From NCBI GenBank assembly GCA_900550035.1, contig URQS01000021.1, positions 1 through 50,865 on the forward strand: a stretch of 50,865 nt of DNA, written 5' to 3'. The notes below the pieces were generated by a model, which saw nothing but the letters and a program-made list of their open reading frames with translations, ran no database searches and was not told the DNA's origin. The stretch comes from an uncultured Prevotella sp. (GTDB lineage Bacteria; Bacteroidota; Bacteroidia; Bacteroidales; Bacteroidaceae). The translations under genes were made by a program, and so were the position numbers. Positions 47,607 through 50,865 of this stretch are shown one piece after another. Numbering within the stretch: the first letter of the stretch is position 1; the number at the start of each line of letters is the position of its first letter.

Positions 47607-50156
47607 TTATACCTTTATTGAGGTGTCATTCTTGTTGCCATAGCTACTATTAGAATAGTTGCCGTAGCTGCCATATGCACCGTATTTGCCGTAATTGCCA
47701 TAACTACCATAGCTACCGTTCTTACCATAGCTGCCGTATTTTGCATATTTACCATACTTGCCGTATTTGCCGTAGCCGTAGTAGTAGCCATACTTTTTCT
47801 TGGCCATATCTATGCCGTTGATTGCAATAGCAATGTTTGGTAATTTCTTTTCGGAGCTAAGACCGTTGATGAGGTCGAAGCTTGACTTCGCTGTATAGTC
47901 AGCGCGACATATGTATACAGTCATGTCAGCAACACGAGCAATCTGCAGTGTGTCTGTAACAAGACCTACTGGAGCTGTATCGATAATGATGTAGTCGTAT
48001 TTTGACTTGAGTATCTCGAATATCATGTCGAGCGAATTGCGGCTGACAAGCTCCGTCGGGTTTGGCGGGATTGGTCCTGCCATTAGTATGTCGAGATTTT
48101 TGTTAATGCCCGATTGTACTATTTGTCCATTTACGTCAGCCTCTGTCGGAGCCGATTTCGTAAGCAAGTTGGTTATACCATGACGGTGGTCGTCAATCTT
48201 GAACAGTTCTGCAAGTCGTGGCTTACGGATATCAAGACCAATGAGTACTACCTTTTTGTCGAGCAATGCAAAGCTGACAGCTACGTTGGCAGCTGTAAAT
48301 GTTTTGCCCTCACCTGATGTTGTAGATGTGAACATGATGGTCTTCTTGTCTTCGGGCAACTGGAATTGTATGTTGACACGCAATGAGCGGAAAATCTCCT
48401 CCATGAGATTGTTCTTGTTCTCATGTACCACAATGTCGGCCTTTGTCTTTGCTGTTTCGCTTGCAATGGCAATGTCGCCGATAATAGGCAGAGAAGTAAG
48501 ATTTGCCACATCATCGTGTCCCTCAATCTTATAGCGCAGGAAGTTGATGATAAACAAGATGCCTACAGGTATTGCGAGTCCAAGTATAAGGGCAACAAGC
48601 ATGATTATAGCCGATTTGGGGCTTATCTTACCGCCAAATTGAGGCTCGTCGATCAGTTTGCCCTTGTCGGCTGTAGCAGCAAGTGAAATAGAGTTCTCTT
48701 CACGCTTCTGCAGCAGCATGAGATACAGTCCCGATTTTACCTCCTGCTGACGGCCAATCTGTGTGAGGATACGTTCCTGCTCTGGAGTAGAGGCTATCTG
48801 ATTAGCATAAGTGTTGAACTGCTGCTGGATGCTGTTACGCTGAATCTCATTGTTGCGTTGAGCCTGAGTCATTGCGCGACGTATACTTGAAATCAGCTCG
48901 TCGAGCTGTGCTGTGAGAGGTATTACAGCAGGTGACGTCTCGCTTGCAGTACGCAGGAGACGGTTACGCTGCATAACAATTTCATTGTATTTGTTGATGA
49001 GCGTAGCAGATGTAGGATCAGTGAGTCCTACGTTAGAGGGTAGAGTCTGATACTTGTTCGATGGTTCGTTCAAGTACTCGGAGATGCTGTACAGAAGTTG
49101 AATCTGTGTATTCATCTCTGCAAGCTTCTGATTGAATGTCTCAGTATTGGTTACTGCTGTTGTAGAGTTGATTTTAGGATCAACAATACGATAGTGGCGT
49201 TTTGTCGACTCAAGACTACCCTCGGTCTGTCCAAGTTCGCTGTTGATCTTCTCAAGACGAGTGTTGATAAACTGCTCGGTGCGCAGTGCAATCTCGTTCT
49301 TGTCCTCATTGGCTTGACGATTGTAGCAAACTGACAACTGCTTGAGATAGTCGATGGCACGTTGAGGAATTTCGTCGTTCAATACAAGCTGGGCGATGGT
49401 TGTTGTCTTTGATGTCTGGCTTACAGAAAGACTATTAGCATATTTTATTGCTGTCATGCTTGGCGACATGATTGTAATCTTCATTGCCTTTCCGTCGGGT
49501 AGAGCTTTGGCCGTAGTACGCTTGAGTGTTATTATACCAATGCTTGTGTTGATGGTATAAGGCATGCGGTCGGCTGTGCGGTCAATACTATATTTGACTG
49601 GAACTGAATTTTCTTCACTTCCAGATACGGTGGTGTATTGGCCGGTTATGTGATATTTTCCGTTTTGGCTGGTGATTTCCAGAGAAACGGGATTCTTGAG
49701 CTTTTCAAGATGCATCGGGTCTATATCTGCACTTATTGGCTCATTACCATATACAAGATTGGTCTTGACGCGTCCTTCCACCTTGTATGTGACATACAGC
49801 TTCAAGTCGCGACAGGTCTGCTCGGCAAGTCTTGTCGACTTGAGTATTTCCATCTCGTTGTCAATACCAGTCGAGTTGGACATAATACCGAGTGTGTTTG
49901 ATGCCAGCAATGCACTTTTGCCTGAACGTGTAGGTTGGTTGTCATCATCTTTGATAAGCAGTTTTGCGCTTGCTTGATACATCGGTGTAGTGTATCTTAA
50001 GTAAGCGAACGCTACACCGAGACAGATAATGACAGACAATACAAACCACTGCCAGTTGAGTACCAGTGTCTTGTATATAAGTTGCAGATTTAATGACGAG
50101 GACTCTTCCGCGTCTTGTTGTGAGTTGTACAAGCCAACTTTTTTGTTTTCTTCCAT
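47607..50156 (-). CDS. wzc: Wzc-type polysaccharide co-polymerase / BY-kinase
   Basis: This is an 849-residue inner-membrane protein that controls chain length and export of capsule or exopolysaccharide. A Wzz domain (TM1 about 33-51, TM2 about 516-540) encloses a long periplasmic coiled coil (280-460). The cytoplasmic bacterial tyrosine kinase has Walker A TSTTSGEGKT (610-619), Walker A' LIGLDIRKPRL (638-648) and Walker B DYIIIDTAP (721-729). The C-terminal tail (788-840) holds 18 tyrosines in Y-G-x repeats, the autophosphorylation cluster. No Wza gene is visible; rfbA lies upstream. The phosphatase that resets it is not in the window. Confidence 0.95.
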   Translation of the reverse strand: MEENKKVGLYNSQQDAEESSSLNLQLIYKTLVLNWQWFVLSVIICLGVAFAYLRYTTPMYQASAKLLIKDDDNQPTRSGKSALLASNTLGIMSNSTGIDNEMEILKSTRLAEQTCRDLKLYVTYKVEGRVKTNLVYGNEPISADIDPMHLEKLKNPVSLEITSQNGKYHITGQYTTVSGSEENSVPVKYSIDRTADRMPYTINTSIGIITLKRTTAKALPDGKAMKITIMSPSMTAIKYANSLSVSQTSKTTTIAQLVLNDEIPQRAIDYLKQLSVCYNRQANEDKNEIALRTEQFINTRLEKINSELGQTEGSLESTKRHYRIVDPKINSTTAVTNTETFNQKLAEMNTQIQLLYSISEYLNEPSNKYQTLPSNVGLTDPTSATLINKYNEIVMQRNRLLRTASETSPAVIPLTAQLDELISSIRRAMTQAQRNNEIQRNSIQQQFNTYANQIASTPEQERILTQIGRQQEVKSGLYLMLLQKREENSISLAATADKGKLIDEPQFGGKISPKSAIIMLVALILGLAIPVGILFIINFLRYKIEGHDDVANLTSLPIIGDIAIASETAKTKADIVVHENKNNLMEEIFRSLRVNIQFQLPEDKKTIMFTSTTSGEGKTFTAANVAVSFALLDKKVVLIGLDIRKPRLAELFKIDDHRHGITNLLTKSAPTEADVNGQIVQSGINKNLDILMAGPIPPNPTELVSRNSLDMIFEILKSKYDYIIIDTAPVGLVTDTLQIARVADMTVYICRADYTAKSSFDLINGLSSEKKLPNIAIAINGIDMAKKKYGYYYGYGKYGKYGKYAKYGSYGKNGSYGSYGNYGKYGAYGSYGNYSNSSYGNKNDTSIKV

Positions 50157-50228
50157 TTTTTGGGTCTATTATTCTTGTTTCTTTTAATTTGACACTACCG
50201 CAGTGTGAAAAAAGTTCGTGCCTACAGC

Positions 50229-50865
50229 TTAGTCCTCATCGGCAAGTCGAAGCAAATATTTTCCGTATTCATTTTTACTCATAGGCTCCGCTACTTCTTT
50301 AAGGCGCTGAGCTGTTATCCATCCTTTCTTGAATGCAATCTCTTCAAGGCAAGCCACCTTAAGGCCCTGTCGCTTTTCAATAACCTCAATGAAAGTGCTT
50401 GCTTCTGACAGGCTGTCATGCGTTCCAGTGTCGAGCCATGCAAATCCGCGTTGTAGAGTTTTTACCTTCAAGTTGTCCTGTTTCAGATATTCTTGATTCA
50501 CTGTGGTGATTTCCAGCTCTCCTCGTTTGCTTGGCTTTATTGTTTTGGCAATGTTTACTACGCTGTTGGGGTAGAAATAAAGTCCAACTACAGCATAGTT
50601 ACTTTTTGGATGCTCTGGTTTCTCTTCAATGCTAAGGCATTTGCCGTTGCTGTCAAATTCTGCCACGCCATAGCGCTCAGGGTCGTTGACATAATAGCCA
50701 AACACAGTGGCGCTACCTTCTTTCTCGGCATTGGCAACACTCTCGTGCAGTAGTTGCGAGAATCCGGCACCATAGAAAATATTATCGCCGAGTACGAGGC
50801 AAACAGAGTCGTCGCCTACGAATTCTTCGCCAATAATAAATGCTTGCGCCAATCCTCCTGGATAA
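50229..50865 (-). CDS. rfbA: Glucose-1-phosphate thymidylyltransferase (5' part outside window)
   Basis: The C-terminal 210 or so residues are present; the frame continues to the window edge as PGGLAQAF, so about 80 N-terminal residues (including the nucleotide-binding GxGTRLxP) are missing. VCLVLGDNIFYGAGF, FGYYVNDPERYGVAEFD, SIEEKPEHPKSNYAVVGLYF, RGELEITTVNQEYL and FAWLDTGTHDSL are diagnostic. RfbA makes dTDP-glucose from dTTP and glucose-1-phosphate, the first step to dTDP-rhamnose. It lies 72 nt before wzc on the same strand, so a surface polysaccharide locus probably extends beyond the window. Confidence 0.95.
   Translation of the reverse strand, partial: YPGGLAQAFIIGEEFVGDDSVCLVLGDNIFYGAGFSQLLHESVANAEKEGSATVFGYYVNDPERYGVAEFDSNGKCLSIEEKPEHPKSNYAVVGLYFYPNSVVNIAKTIKPSKRGELEITTVNQEYLKQDNLKVKTLQRGFAWLDTGTHDSLSEASTFIEVIEKRQGLKVACLEEIAFKKGWITAQRLKEVAEPMSKNEYGKYLLRLADED

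Overview
The window looks like a chromosomal segment of a Bacteroidales bacterium, most likely Prevotellaceae. Promoters fit the Bacteroidetes type (TTG/TTTG about 19-20 nt before TAnnTTTG). Strong Shine-Dalgarno sites are rare, there is a C10 protease with a type IX secretion-like tail, a Wzc kinase with a tyrosine-rich tail, and a trp operon headed by a Trp-codon leader peptide. The genus call is inference. No tRNA, rRNA, CRISPR array, integrase or transposase gene was seen.

0-16.3 kb is an accessory region. It holds a 3' gene fragment, a small MITE-like inverted-repeat element, a PD-(D/E)XK/AAA-like protein, a hipBA toxin-antitoxin pair, a broken mini-gene, a membrane protein plus winged-helix regulator pair, an AAA/DUF4143 ATPase behind tandem hairpins, a membrane-anchored winged-helix regulator next to an outer-membrane barrel gene, a PP2C-like phosphatase coupled to the stump of an ATPase gene, a truncated DUF1016 gene, a DUF262/DUF1524 (GmrSD-like) gene split by an amber codon, a WYL regulator, a Sel1 protein and a second AAA/DUF4143 ATPase that also carries iterated palindromes upstream.

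16.3-36.6 kb is mostly housekeeping: MATE efflux, a Dcu-type dicarboxylate transporter, mazG, a lipoprotein, rnz, a candidate small RNA, mscL, gapA, miaA, a lipid kinase, a Crp/Fnr regulator, a glycogen cluster (debranching enzyme with a frameshift, GT4 synthase-like enzyme, GH57 homologue that appears to lack catalytic residues), fmt, a Sua5/YrdC protein, a ClC channel with CBS domains, rpe and an unannotated-looking 41-residue protein.

36.7-43.6 kb is a complete trp operon in the order trpD-C-F-A-B-E-G. It is preceded by a leader peptide with three consecutive Trp codons and an intrinsic terminator, which is classical attenuation. The order is a circular permutation of the B-E-G-D-C-F-A order I recall from Bacteroides.

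43.6-50.9 kb, all on the minus strand, holds an ECF sigma factor, a secreted C10 protease, a small HAD phosphatase, the Wzc tyrosine kinase of a polysaccharide locus and the 3' part of rfbA. In two places here an intrinsic terminator hairpin overlaps the promoter of the next gene.

The most interesting signals are three 11-bp-phased repeats between the membrane-anchored regulator and its barrel gene, the shared tandem-hairpin architecture upstream of both AAA/DUF4143 genes, the GH57 pseudoenzyme candidate, the structured glycogen leader, the candidate sRNA, and the decayed defence-like cluster at 9.5-16.3 kb.
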